Positions 23,401-58,409 of a stretch of DNA of 64,000 nucleotides are shown piece after piece; the stretch's first letter is position 1; every line of letters begins with the position of its first letter. The DNA lies in contig CM049320.1 of NCBI GenBank assembly GCA_026874595.1, forward strand, positions 20,287,714-20,351,713. Reading direction: 5' to 3'. The position numbers were made by a program, and so were the translations under genes. The stretch is from Sipunculus nudus. Lineage: Eukaryota > Annelida > Sipuncula > Golfingiida > Sipunculidae. The notes below the pieces were generated by a model. That model saw only the letters and a list, made by a program, of their open reading frames with translations, was not told the origin of the DNA and did no database searches.

Positions 23401-24207
23401 TATATACCCTTATTGATAACCCATGCCATCAATACTGATGAGAGTTGGTCCTGTTTCATAATCAGTCATTAATATAGGCAAACCAACTGATGATTGATAA
23501 CAACACTACATGTAATTGGTTCTTGTCAACATTTGATCATCTGTTAATCTGCACAGAGACCATGCACGCTGTACTGGTAAAGGAAGTACAAGCAACTATA
23601 AATGCATTTACTCCTGCTGGCCACCTATTCTAATTTCCTTCATTCTCTTCTGAAGTTCTCCATTCTCCCTACCACTGTATCATACATAAAGGGGGTGGGG
23701 GTATTTTTTTATTTAAAAATTAAATAAAACATTAATGCAAACGTTATTGACATTTAGATTTCAATGAAACACTTCAGAAAAAAATATATAAACCACACAT
23801 CAATATGTATACAAGGTCTTTATTGATGTAAATCGTTTATGAAAATAGACAAATACTGGTATCTTTTAAACAAATCATGTATAAAATAAACATTAATTAT
23901 TCTTATATTATGCATATAAGCAGTGATTTATAATACAAATACATGTAACACAACTGTCTAAATATTCAGGTTTTATAAATTAAACAAGATCAAACATGTG
24001 TACTGATAAGTTGCTGTACCATAAACTACATGAACATGACTAGGAAAAGTTCACAACATGGGAGATGGTAAGTCTGTCTATACTGGCACCGATAAATAAT
24101 TGAGGAATACCATAAGATTATATATAAAAAATATTTAATTTTACTTAATGAAACAATGCCCAATAGTAACATATTATACACTTTATACTATTAAGAGTAT
24201 TAAACTG

Positions 24208-24401
24208 CAGAAGTGGATCCAGGGGGTGGGTGGGTCCAGACCCCCCCCCCTTTTTCATGAGAAACAATGTTTTTTAAGGGCTTCAGACAAAATTTTGGGG
24301 CTTGGACCCCCCTTTTCCAGACCTGGGGACCTTTTTTTAGGGTTTTCTTTAGTCCTCCTGGGTTGGACCCCCCCTTTTCCTAAATCCTGGATCCACCCCT
24401 G
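24208..24401. mobile_element. Short hAT-like MITE with GTGGATCCAGG ends
   Basis: Inverted ends CAGAAGTGGATCCAGGGGG and, on the other strand, CAGGGGTGGATCCAGGATT enclose a 194-bp segment with repeated GGACCCCCC blocks. CAGGGGTGG-type ends are typical of hAT non-autonomous elements. No clean 8-bp duplication is visible. Confidence 0.6.
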
Positions 24402-25109
24402 GACTGAATAAATATTACTGTATATACCTAAATAAATGACATAATTCAAACATCTACAGTATTTGTGCATTCTTCCCATAAACCTGTTTTTTCCCCCAAA
24501 AAATTGTAATGAAGTAAATGTTTGTTCAGAGATGTCCACTTTGTTGATAGAGATTATATGATATCTTTATTCTATTTTTTTTATTATAAATAGAGACAAT
24601 TCTCATTTACTCTTGGCCATCTATTGTATACATATAACAGCAAAATATTTATCTATGTATACCCTTATAAATTTATTGGAAAATAATTCATTTATTATAT
24701 CATTGCAAAATCTACATCCAATTGTAATTTCTCCTTTGATTTCAACATTCCAGTCATTTCTGAGTACTGAGTTGACTTGAAGTCAGTGTGGACTCAGGGA
24801 AAGTGAACAGAAATTTGCATTTTTCTTCACTGACAGTTTGTTGTAAGCAAACTTATTAAGCGATCATTTATCTAGTTTAATTGATGGTAGGTATTTATTA
24901 AGTGAATTTCTCCACCAGCTTTGGACATTATCATTATTCTTTTGACTCACCACCAGTTTGGTAAATCTACCTTGAGCAAAATTAACAGGAGCATGCTACC
25001 TTAATTAATTCCAGACATATATAATAAGGGCTGTAGTGTTTCACCTTTTCTCTGCCACTATGACCCATACATGCTCATTCCCATCCACCAACTGTATCAA
25101 ATATCACGC

Positions 25110-25290
25110 CTGCAAAGATATCAATTAATACCTCATCAATTAAGTCTTTATGTTATATCCATAAGCAAGCCAAATAATACTGGTAATGGGTACAAACATT
25201 TGAATAAGAAAATAGTAAACCAATACAATTTGAGTTATTTTTTCATTGCTTAAAGTGAGTATACACTTATGGCTGCCTTATCCAATAATA
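25110..25290. repeat. Diverged duplicate of 28180-28440
   Basis: Shares in order TTAATACCTCA, CTTATGTTATATCCA, GGGTACAAACAT, TGAATAAGAAAATA, AACCAATACAA, TTTGAGTTATTTTTTCATTG and ATGGCTGCCTTATCCA with the AGXT downstream region at 28180-28440, in the same orientation. This indicates an old segmental duplication. Confidence 0.7.
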
Positions 25291-25905
25291 CAACAAGGGA
25301 CCTATGGGTCACGGCGCTCAGCTGTTATATATGATTAAAAAATATGATTTAGGAATGAGGCATATGCTGGTTTGGTGTGGTAATAAATATAAGCTTTATT
25401 ATGAGTTGTTGGTGTTTAGCTTATGTATGATTATGATATTATCTTTGGAGACAGGTAAGAGGATTGATTTCATTTATTTTATTAACAAATGGAGTACTAT
25501 TGTCACACAGATTTTGACTTGGCCATATAACTTATAAGCAGAACATATGATATAAGAGTTTAACTATTTATTAAAAAAATTACAAATATTGTCCCAAATA
25601 TAATTTTTTGTTAAAAATAACAAGAGAATCTTATGATTTTTTAAAATGAAATATAACTGAAATGATTATTAAAATAATATTAAAGAATATATTCATGAAT
25701 GCATTCATGAATACATTTTGAAAGTATTTGCACTGGTATACATATACTTTCATTTTTTCCTGAATTCCAATTCTTTATGCAAGACATTTTATAATGGAGT
25801 ACATATTAATATTCGTATTTAAATACAATTGCAAAGTTTTCCCACCATTACTGGCATTTATTCAGTTTTCACTAAACAATTATGTTGAGAATCCAGAATA
25901 TACAA
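25291..25905 (+). mobile_element. About 610-bp interspersed element, inverted partner of 9286-9896
   Basis: Begins ACAAGGGACCTATGGGTCACGG and CGCTCAGCTG and runs to CCAGAATAT. It abuts the duplicated block ending about 25290, so the element may mark one breakpoint of that duplication. Confidence 0.72.
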
Positions 25906-26374
25906 AATTCACACATTTAAATTATGATCAAAAGTACCTGGTTTTATGGCTTTTATTTATATTAAAAAAAAAATGTAATATATTCATTTTGGACTAATTT
26001 CACATCAATGTACACACTAGACACAGTAGGAATCTAGATTAATAATATCAACTGCATCTTTGTCTATCATTAATTTCCTTCATATGATCCCTAATGATTA
26101 GTAATGAATAATATGATTTACTTTTTTATCATTAAAATTGAACTGAAAAATACCATAGGTGACTGCATGGTGTTATTTGGAGTATGTGACATTCTATCCA
26201 TCGATACAAGATTCTTTTATCATCAGTAACTGCAAGTTGATTTCCTGTTATTATAAACTAACAAATTCTTTTTTATTTTTCTTTAATTTGTTATTAAAAA
26301 AACATTAAAATTTATTAATTTATTGTTAATTGTTATGTTGTTGGTTAAAACTACTAGATGAGTTGGGTTGGACA

Positions 26375-27956
26375 CCTGGATCAACTGTGGCTGGCCATAA
26401 GCTGCCTACCTGCAACAGTGTATGGCTCGCCTCAAGCATGCATAATTTGCTGAAAGTTCAACAAGGTCAACATACAGGTGACTCAAGAGGGGCTGGAGAG
26501 AGTTAAGGTCTGACATGGTCTCATAAAAACATTAATAAAAGCTACAATTTTTGGCCAATTTCTTTCAGCTTTCAAAACTAAAAAGCTGAAATCCTTGTGT
26601 GCATGATATGAAAATTATATCAACCGTGCTCACAGGAAACAAATGTGCCATGGTCAAAGTTGGGCAAAATTTAAGGTACTTATTTTATATTTATACTAAT
26701 AACATATAAAATTTGAAAAATTCAGGACTAATTTGGGGTATTCAATTGAATCTTGATTAAATAATGTTACATCCCTGGCAAAAAAACTCTAGCTTCAGCA
26801 ATCCCCTTGTTAAGGGAGTAAATATATTTCTTGATTTTTTACATAGTGCATTATGTTTGGGCCCATAACTTAAAACAATTACGCAATACTGACATCATTT
26901 CTGGCATATGCATAGAGAATGTATAGAAAAATATGTATATTATATATGATTAAAGTCACATCAGTGGTTTTGATATTAGGCAGTCTTGAAGTGTAACAAT
27001 GGGTTTTTAATGGAAAAATGAAGTTTTTCATTAATATCTCAAAGGTATTAAGTCCTAGTGACCAAATTCTTGGCATGGTAGGGAATTTTGGAGACATCTA
27101 ATTGTATGCCAAATTTTAGGAACTGAGAGCTGAAGCTGGGGAGCTGAGCTCTTGCAAACTGCATAACACTAGCTTGATGTAAACAATTTGTTACATGGTG
27201 CTTGAAAACTTGAATAAAATCTACAGTTTTTGATCAACTGGTTTCAAATTTTTGGTGTTAACAGACAAAATGCTAACAAAAACATGCTGAGAAAATTAAA
27301 TCCACAGTACTTACAGTAAAAAAACGTGCCATGGTCAAAGTTGGGCAAAATTTAAGGTACCAATTTTTTATTTTTGTTAATATTTTAAAAAATTTAAAAG
27401 ATTTTGATCTAATTTTTGGTATACAATTTAATTTTGATAAACTAAAGTTATATTACTGGAAAAAAAGTCCATAGCTTTAACAAGTTTTGTGTTAAGTGAT
27501 CAAATATCTTTCCTGATTTTTTACAAAATGCATTATGTTTGGGGCCATAACTTTTTTAAATTATATAATACAGACATAATTTCTGGCATGTACATAGGAA
27601 CTATATAGAAGAATATTTATGGTAAATATGAGGGAAAACAGATGAGTGGTTTGGATATTAGGCAGTCCTGAAGTGTGAAAATAGGTTTTTAATAAAAAAT
27701 TGAGGTTTTTCCTTAATTTCTCAAAGGAACGAAGTCGCAAAGACCCAGTTTTCGGCTTGGTAGGAGATCTTGGGGACATCTAACATTATGCTGAATTTTG
27801 GATTCCTAGGTCTTACGGTTTCAAAACGTGCCACATCTACGGACGGACGGACGGACGGACGGACGGACGGACGGACGGACGGACAGACGGACGGACGACG
27901 GACAATGGACCACGACTATAGCTCAGATGACTTATAGTCAGCTGAGCTAAAAAAAC
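26375..27956 (-). mobile_element. Long hairpin/GGAC element with an internally duplicated body
   Basis: Reverse-orientation relative of 7628-8460. It ends with a near-pure GGAC tract (27841-27900) and a hairpin (ACTATAGCTCAGATGACTTA ... CAGCTGAGCT) followed by AAAAAA. The body occurs twice in tandem, about 26640-27120 and 27327-27790, both containing CATGGTCAAAGTTGGGCAAA and the gap motif GATATTAGGCAGTC. No ORF of a transposase type. Confidence 0.7.
27841..27900. repeat. (GGAC)n microsatellite
   Basis: About 14 copies of GGAC with one A interruption. It is part of the element ending at 27956. Confidence 0.95.
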
Positions 27957-28084
27957 ATTACATCTTAAAACAATATTTTCTACACAGTGTCAGCTCTTTA
28001 CCCTTCACCATGCCATTTAAGACTATGCTACTACCCTGTTTTCATGAGTAAAATTCAATCAGTAAAGTGGAGAAATTCCTTCAG

Positions 28085-28165
28085 CCAATCACAGCTTAGC
28101 TGCTGGTTTTCTGAAGGCATCTATTCCTTCCTTCAATGCCTAAATGAGCATTGTTATATTAAGAA
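28085..28165 (-). pseudogene. Decayed duplicate of the AGXT terminal exon
   Basis: The minus-strand frame reads ALKEGIDAFRKPAAKL then TGA. The functional exon reads AMKEGIEVARKPSAKL then TGA. Upstream, the AGG (Arg) codon before this peptide is a TAG stop, and about 24 bases are deleted relative to the true exon. Homology continues past the stop into the 3' flank (TTGGCTGAAGGAATT against TTGGCGGAAGGAATT), so this is a DNA-level duplication of the gene end, not a retrocopy. It lies about 0.5 kb beyond the true stop. Confidence 0.75.
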
Positions 28166-28179
28166 TCATACGGGTACCA

Positions 28180-28440
28180 ATGAATATACCCTAATACCTC
28201 AGCAGATAAGTCCTATGTTATATCCAAAAGCCAGCCATAAAAATAATGAGTACAAACATCTGAATAAGAAAATATTAAACCAATACAACTTGAGTTATTT
28301 TTCATTGCTTATAGTGAGTATACAATCAAGAGTTAAAACATTTATATGACTAAATAGTTGTAGTGTAATGTGATTTTAAGTTCTGCAGATAAATAACTAA
28401 ACTGATATACTGTTCAATCATGGCTGCCTTATCCATTAAT
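28180..28440. repeat. Duplicated block downstream of AGXT
   Basis: Same-orientation counterpart of 25110-25290, lying between the exon-12 relic and the functional AGXT 3' end. It ends in ATGGCTGCCTTATCCATTAAT. Confidence 0.65.
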
Positions 28441-28603
28441 AAAGAAAAGCAGGTTAGATAATCTTAAACATTATCATTCTACTCAGTATCAGCGCTTTAC
28501 CCCTTTTCCATGCCATTACAGATCACACAACTACCCTGTTTTCTTGAGTAACGTGCATATTTGGTCAATCCAATCAGCAAAGGGTTTTAATTCCTTCCGC
28601 CAA

Positions 28604-52152
<23,549 letters not shown>

Positions 52153-52340
52153 GATGACAACCCGGTTGACAACCACTATAATCTTGTCAAAGCGTAAAAG
52201 ACGGATTGTTTTGACAGTTCACGCCACAGACAGACGACACCATCAAGGTCAAGGACCCAAGAGTGTCGCGAAAGATGTTGTCCTTGTAATATTGACCTCC
52301 CTCTTTTATCGCGCTTTTGAAGTTTTGAGCAAGATCTAAT
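52153..52340 (-). promoter_or_regulatory. Candidate AGXT promoter / 5' UTR
   Basis: Upstream of the ATG the minus strand has a TATA-like GATAAAAGAG (52301-52310), about 150 bases before the start codon. On the plus strand there is an exact TCAAGGTCA (52243-52251), the extended half-site of ERR/NR5A receptors. The stretch is GC-richer than the DNA beyond 52340. No transcript start can be proved from sequence. Confidence 0.3.
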
Positions 52341-52489
52341 TCGTTAATTATTACACAGTCGCTTGAATCCCTACTTGTGGTGTTGTTTTTGTAGATAAAT
52401 GGACGAAACTGCGTACTACAGGAGTATATAGAGGTGTAATATGCTTTGTTTTCTTCCTATTTCCCAATTTCCCCCGACTGTGATTTGTA

Positions 52490-52496
52490 CTTATAT

Positions 52497-52568
<72 letters not shown>

Positions 52569-52570
52569 AA
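52490..52570. repeat. (TA)n microsatellite
   Basis: About 75 bases of nearly pure TA with two AA interruptions. It creates long artificial YIYIYI frames on both strands. Confidence 0.95.
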
Positions 52571-53438
52571 TATATATACCCAGCGGGCAGTGGAAGTTGA
52601 TTCAACTTCAATTCACCATTCTCACATACAACATTGAATTAATATTGAATCAATGTCCAGTACGTGCCAACTGTGTAAAACCAGGCCGGGCCTATCCAGG
52701 ATTATGGAAGGAAGGCCTTTATTGTATACATCAACTAAAAAAAAAATTTTCTCAAAATTGTTAATAATATTCATCTTGTATTTGATAATACCTCCGCAGA
52801 TTAAGCTGTTAAAATATAGAAAAAAAACGTGGTTATATTGCAAAATGGCTTGCAACCAAAATCTTTAAAGGGGCAATATTATGCCTATTCTTTCAAACTG
52901 TTAGTTCAGTTTTGCTTTAAACAAAATTTTCCAGATAAAATATCCCAGCAGACAGTCTCAGTACCTCGCATACGACTGTTTAACACCTTGTTATGACTCT
53001 GTGTGTTAACTGGTAAATACAGCCCACGTGTGTCTGTTTACCATAAAGAAAGGCCGAGTAATTTGAGGTCCGATTGTGAGTCGCAACACGCGATGTTTCA
53101 GCCAGCGGGAGCATGTATTATATTTTCTGGTCCAAGTCAGCCAGGGCATCTCAAGATTGACACGTGTTTTGGCCGGGCAATGCACGCGCTATATATGTTT
53201 ATATTGACACCTGTGATCGCGCCCTGTCCACTGTTTTCAACACTCGTTTACAGGAGTAAGCAAACGGTTTCAGGGGAATATTCTGGCAGGTACAAATTTA
53301 TTTTAAAGGGAAGAAGCTCTTTTTCGGGTTAATACAACATGCATTATAGGTGATTTGGTCCCTTTAAGTAACGTACATTTCCTTGTAACAAGCAACTAGG
53401 CCTACTAGTTAATATGCTCACTGAGTACGACCTACCAA

Positions 53439-53478
<40 letters not shown>

Positions 53479-53811
53479 TGTGTGTGTGTGTGTGATTGGA
53501 AATGACCCTTCCATATCCGGAATAAAAATATGGACTGACAGGGGTTTACTTTAATTGAAAATAACTGTTGATGTTTACTTGGCAGTTACAAATGTAATGA
53601 AAAATAGGAATAATCCATTTCATGGGCCCAGGCTTTTATTAACAGGTTTTCAGTAGCAGAAGTGAGATCATTTTGAAGGATTTTATTTACCTCGCACAAA
53701 AGACAAGATAAGATAAATGTGGTATTTGATAAGCAAGGCTTATCATCAGAGTCCGTAATGCTGCGCATCATTGTTTGTGTTCGTAAGACGTGTCAGGTTT
53801 CTCCCTGCACA

Positions 53812-53858
<47 letters not shown>

Positions 53859-54998
53859 TAAACTCACAAACACACACAGAGATATATATGTCAAATAGGC
53901 AAACTTAGTCACTATGTTTGTTAAACATCGCCTCATGCCTTGGGGGTGTCTAGCTAGATATGTTTCTAAGGCCTGTATATTTGAGCACATAGAAACAGCA
54001 GCAACACGTTAAGAAATCACCATATTTACAAAAAAAATTAGTATTCATCATTTTTAACCGGCCATCATTGCTTCCCCCACCTTTCGTACTTAAAACCTTA
54101 GAAATAGTAAAATAAATCTGATTGTACATCATTATCAATTTTGAGGTCCCCAAGATAGCGCCATTACAGCTTAAATTTTCAAAATGTTTCTACATTGTGC
54201 ATGGGACCCCTGTTTCCTTACATCCTCGGCGCCTAGGCCTATTCTCAAAATTTTGCATAAGATTTATTGAATAATATCATAAGCAGTGTCTGTGTGATAA
54301 TCTGTGTCTGTGGTGTGTGTGTGTGTGGGGGGGGGGGGTATGAAGGCGAAAGCATTGTGCATGTGTTTAAATGTTACAAACAACATAGGCCTATGCAGGC
54401 CTAGGAAAAATGCGAGGATATTTAGGTACCCCCTGTCTGCGTAACGTTTGCATTTTCATGTATTTGTTTATATAAGAAAAAATGTTTTCATATGGAAAGT
54501 TACGAAGTATATTTCTTTTAGTAATGACCTTTCCTGCAACTAATGTTGCTGAGGGTTAGTTTTTCACATAAGTGTTATTGTTCCTACGGTCTCATTTCAT
54601 GTGTGAAACAATGTAAACAGTTCAAAGTTCCCTTCCTTGTTGCATAACGGGATGACCATGATTGAGTTTGCGCCACCTTTGGGCATCTGAAAAAACTAAT
54701 GTGTCAATTTGGATGTGATTTCATGCACCTAATTCACAAAAAAGGAGAGGATTTCTTCAGTGGGTTTATTATAATTTATATTTCCATTTTAAGGCTCAGT
54801 ATGACTCGGTCATCTCTTTAAAGCTTAAATATACAATTCTTTGACATACCCTTAAATGTTTTGATGAATGAAGCGTTTAAGTCAAGAAGAAACAAACGTT
54901 TAACATAAGCTCTCTCAAAGCTGGTTAATTTTTGTTTTCAGATTTCGGACCTTGTTTTTCATATACTGAACCAATGAAAAAGGATATAAACTATTTGC

Positions 54999-55000
<2 letters not shown>

Positions 55001-55056
<56 letters not shown>
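55001..55056. repeat. (AAT)n microsatellite
   Basis: About 18 copies of AAT, with scattered AAT tracts continuing to about 55190. Confidence 0.95.
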
Positions 55057-55759
55057 TTAAAAAATTATTATATATAATAATAATAAATATAAAAGTCTTA
55101 AACGTTGTTTACGCTTCTCATATCAATTTGAAATAATCATAATAATAAACGAAAAATAATAAATGATAATAAATAATAAATAAAAATCATGTTTTTTATT
55201 TACATTTTACCGCGACGGACATACTGGGGATATTTTTTTTATCAATTTTCTGGACTAGTGGGACAGAGAAAGCTAAATCAATTGATATCTTCTTGTCCAC
55301 AATAAATATGTAGGACCTCATTCTCTGCCCTCACAAGCAACGAACATCATGTCCCAACTCCTCTTGCTATACTTGCATAGAAAATGTTTGTTTATGCACA
55401 ACACAGGGAACAATATTGGTTAAGGCAACCGAGTTCCTAATACAGCTGACACGTGCCCAGGACCGACCGTGTTTGAACAAAACCTCGCGGTATACGGAGC
55501 GTCTATACTGAAGACTACCCCTTTGACTGACCGTCGCAGACCCGATATTTGGACATTGAAGTGGCTGACCCCTGTACTAAGAGGACTGTTGTACATGCAT
55601 TCGTATGTCCTGTGTACTTGAGTTCAAGTTCATATATTGTGTGTGTCAGATTACTATCAATTCTGTAGGGCCTTGCTGATATAATCATCTATGGACACTG
55701 GTATGTAATATTTATGTCACTTTAGCGCAGACCATAAATTTGATAAACCATTCTTTTCG

Positions 55760-56240
55760 TACCTAGACTAGAGTCCGGAATCGAGTCCATTTTTTTCGGG
55801 ACTTGTACTCGGACTTGGACTCCAGGGTACTGGACTCGATAAATCGGGCCCAGTCCACCCCGATTCCAGTAGAACAAGAAAAGCTCTCGTAAATACTATA
55901 AAGACTTACACACATGCATGTGCGGACAGCAAACGTAATATTACAAAAAAGGCTATATATGCTTATCTTTAGTTATACATCGGGAGATAAAGATAATGAA
56001 ACTTTCAGTTGAAAAGCATCTATATAAATAAGCATAAAAACATCCGGTAATCTCAAATTACGTTCGATAAGGAGATTTGTATGGGACTCGGACTCGGGGT
56101 TCCGAATGATTCGGACTTGTAGAAGATGGACTTTGACTCGACTAGCTTGGACTCGGACTCGAGTGGCCTGGACTCGTATTTGCACTCGGACTCGCACCCG
56201 GACTCGGAGAGTGAGGACTCGACTACATCACTACACCCTG
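55760..56240. mobile_element. GACTCG-rich repeat, probably a non-autonomous DNA element
   Basis: Many copies of GGACTCG/CGAGTCC cluster at both ends (55765-55870 and 56090-56225), in both orientations, around an AT-rich centre. The right side ends CTACATCACTACACCCTG. The repeated hexamer gives a Ser/Glu or Arg/Thr-rich translation that is not a gene. Confidence 0.5.
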
Positions 56241-56516
56241 TATACCAGCAACGGGTCTTGGGACATTCTGCATTCTTTTGAGCTCCCTGTGTGTTTAAGG
56301 GCCTACTGTCGTCAAACAATCTTGGTTCATATATATATATATATACATCTATATATATATATATATATTAAATTTCTTTTAGTCCCAAAGATATACTTTT
56401 TTTTGGAATACTTCCTCTATTATTTCTGCTGTATATAACAATTTTTGTTGTTGTTGTTGTTGCGATATTCTAAAAATTTACCGCAGTTAATATGCATTTA
56501 ACAATTATATCTAAAA

Positions 56517-56560
<44 letters not shown>

Positions 56561-57170
56561 CAGGCGTTTTTAATTTAATATTTATCATATTCCCTCCTTT
56601 AATTTTTATTTTTTATTTTGATAAATTAACAAATTGTTCTTTGTTTATTGTCCTGTCACTCTTTTTTTTTTATAGAATAACATATCGAATAAAAGAAAAA
56701 AAAAAGATTTTAGAGTATGCATGTTGTTTTTTTTTAATAGCAAGAACTGTTTGGTAGGAGTTATTTTGTCTTAGTTGATCTTCAGATTTTATATACACCT
56801 GACTGAGAACAATCTAACCATAACTAGTCGTAAGAGAAAGTCTTTAAAATGGCCTGTTCCATTATATGACCTCTATTAACTAATGATAATTCCTTGGACC
56901 TTTGAATGAAAAAAGGCCGGGAAACGCCAGACTCACGGCTTTTCGTTTTGTTTATTTCCACGTATTTATAACAGGTCCAAAATAACCTAGACATAGTCAA
57001 CAATTACATATATGGTTTCAATTAATAGATAGATAGATAAAGGCTTAAAAGGTAGCAAATTTTACATATATCCACATATACGTAGTATCGTGCAACTCAT
57101 CAGGTAACACTGTATATGGTTCCATGCAATAGAGCACTTTAGCAGTTGTTTATTGCTGTAAACTATTATA

Positions 57171-57222
<52 letters not shown>

Positions 57223-57427
57223 AATATATATGTGTTATGTAGATATATGAGTTATCTACATACTATGGTTTGTTTCATATTCGCGCTGTTTACATATTCT
57301 TTATTTAGCAATGGTTCATTTTCCAAAATTACTGATTATATCAATTATAATATTACTTATTTACTACACGCGCACAATCTTGCCGATGACGAGAAAACTT
57401 GTAAACTTGCATAAAAGGGAAACTGGT

Positions 57428-57784
57428 TTAACGGTCCAAATGACCGAAATCGCAAATAAAAGGGCTTTGCGTCTCGAAGTAAGGGTCGTTCACAAGGATT
57501 GAGTTTGGTTCTCGAATGGCATGGCTGGGTCTCCGCTGCTGGGATCGGTAGAGGGAATGCGGGTTGCTTCGGGCTTTGTGGCTGTGGATGCTGTAGCTTT
57601 CTAACAAGGAATTCAACCCAGGAGAGAAGATGGCGCCCTCTACGGCTCCTTGCTTGGCTTGGCGTGGCACTGCGACTGTTGGCTCAGAGAACATGCTTAA
57701 GGAGCGCACAGGGCTGAGGTCTTGACCGCAGCAACCTGTAGCTGCTCGATGAGCGTATACTTCTTTTGGCTTGGACGCGCACAA
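57428..57784. other. GC-rich block of unknown origin
   Basis: About 360 bp with clearly higher G+C than the AT-rich flanks. The minus strand is open for about 118 codons across it, including SPVRSLSMFSEPTVAVPRQA, but plus-strand frames are also partly open and no known domain is visible. It could be a fragment of a retroelement, a decayed gene or a conserved non-coding piece. Undecided. Confidence 0.35.
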
Positions 57785-58163
57785 TCTTAACCGCTTGTTG
57801 AGAACTGAAGAGAATATATAACGAGTGGAGATGATTCTTTGTTATGGGCTATCGCTTTAAAAGAGCTGATATCATATACAACTATGTTTAAATTACAGCT
57901 AACATACAATAGATGGTTTTATATTTATTATACATATTTTCCATATTATTTTATGGAGCAGGCATGGACTCATGAGATTTCGATTAGATTCTTGAAACAA
58001 ATAACTCATTACTGTGTAAATTATGCGTTTTAGGCGTTCGTGGTGCTTTTATTTTCGTGATAACTTCACTTTCGCGAATTGCGAATTTGCAACCATGCGT
58101 AAATAAAGAAAAAACATGAGTAGCAATCCTTTAATGAATGATGTTTTATTGCTCTTATCGGCA

Positions 58164-58204
58164 GAACTTTAATGGGAAAAAGCTGATTTTGGGGCGAAGC
58201 TGTC
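58164..58204 (+). promoter_or_regulatory. Transporter 5' leader with four-codon uORF
   Basis: TTGCTCTTATCGGCAG (ending 58163) looks like a splice acceptor, so a non-coding first exon may lie upstream. The leader then has ATG GGA AAA AGC TGA (58172-58186), a four-codon upstream ORF closing 18 bases before the main ATG at 58205. Confidence 0.4.
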
Positions 58205-58409
58205 ATGTTGGATAATCGAGTCAAGCCACCGCTAGATGGCGGTTATGGTTGGGTGATCGTGACGTCATGTACACTTCTTGGATTCATGTCTTCGTGTACT
58301 TTCGTGGCTCTTGGGGTTTTCTTACTGGAACTAGTGGAAACATTCCATGTCTCAAATGCCGAAGTGGTTTTGATATGGACATGCACAATGACCATCTCAG
58401 GTGTCTTTG
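58205..58409 (+). CDS. Transporter exon 1
   Basis: MLDNRVKPPLDGGYGWVIVT followed by TM1 and the start of TM2 (VVLIWTCTMTISGVF). Donor TTTG|GTAAGT, phase 1 out. Confidence 0.93.

Larger units (their letters stand above)
52341..58163. other. AGXT-transporter intergenic spacer
   Basis: No gene is supported. It holds long TA microsatellites (52490-52570, 53441-53475, 53812-53855, 56327-56368, 56518-56557, 57169-57222), a (TG)n-G run (about 54307-54340), an (AAT)n array, a GACTCG-rich element (55760-56240) and a GC-rich block (57428-57784). Confidence 0.6.

Noticed and set aside
24148-24539. Pro/Gly-rich open frames on both strands
   Set aside because: They are readings through the GTGGATCCAGG-ended MITE with C/G runs.
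27841-27900. CRISPR-like direct repeats
   Set aside because: It is a simple GGAC microsatellite without spacers, in eukaryotic DNA.
52153-52176. AGXT start eight codons upstream of the chosen ATG
   Set aside because: The codon at 52174-52176 is GTG, not ATG; eukaryotic initiation there is unlikely without special evidence.
52351-52637. YIYIYI open frames on both strands
   Set aside because: Translation of a TA microsatellite.
55973-56438. Open frames rich in Arg-Val, Ser-Glu or Thr-Arg
   Set aside because: They arise from repeated GACTCG words in all frames; no gene-like structure.
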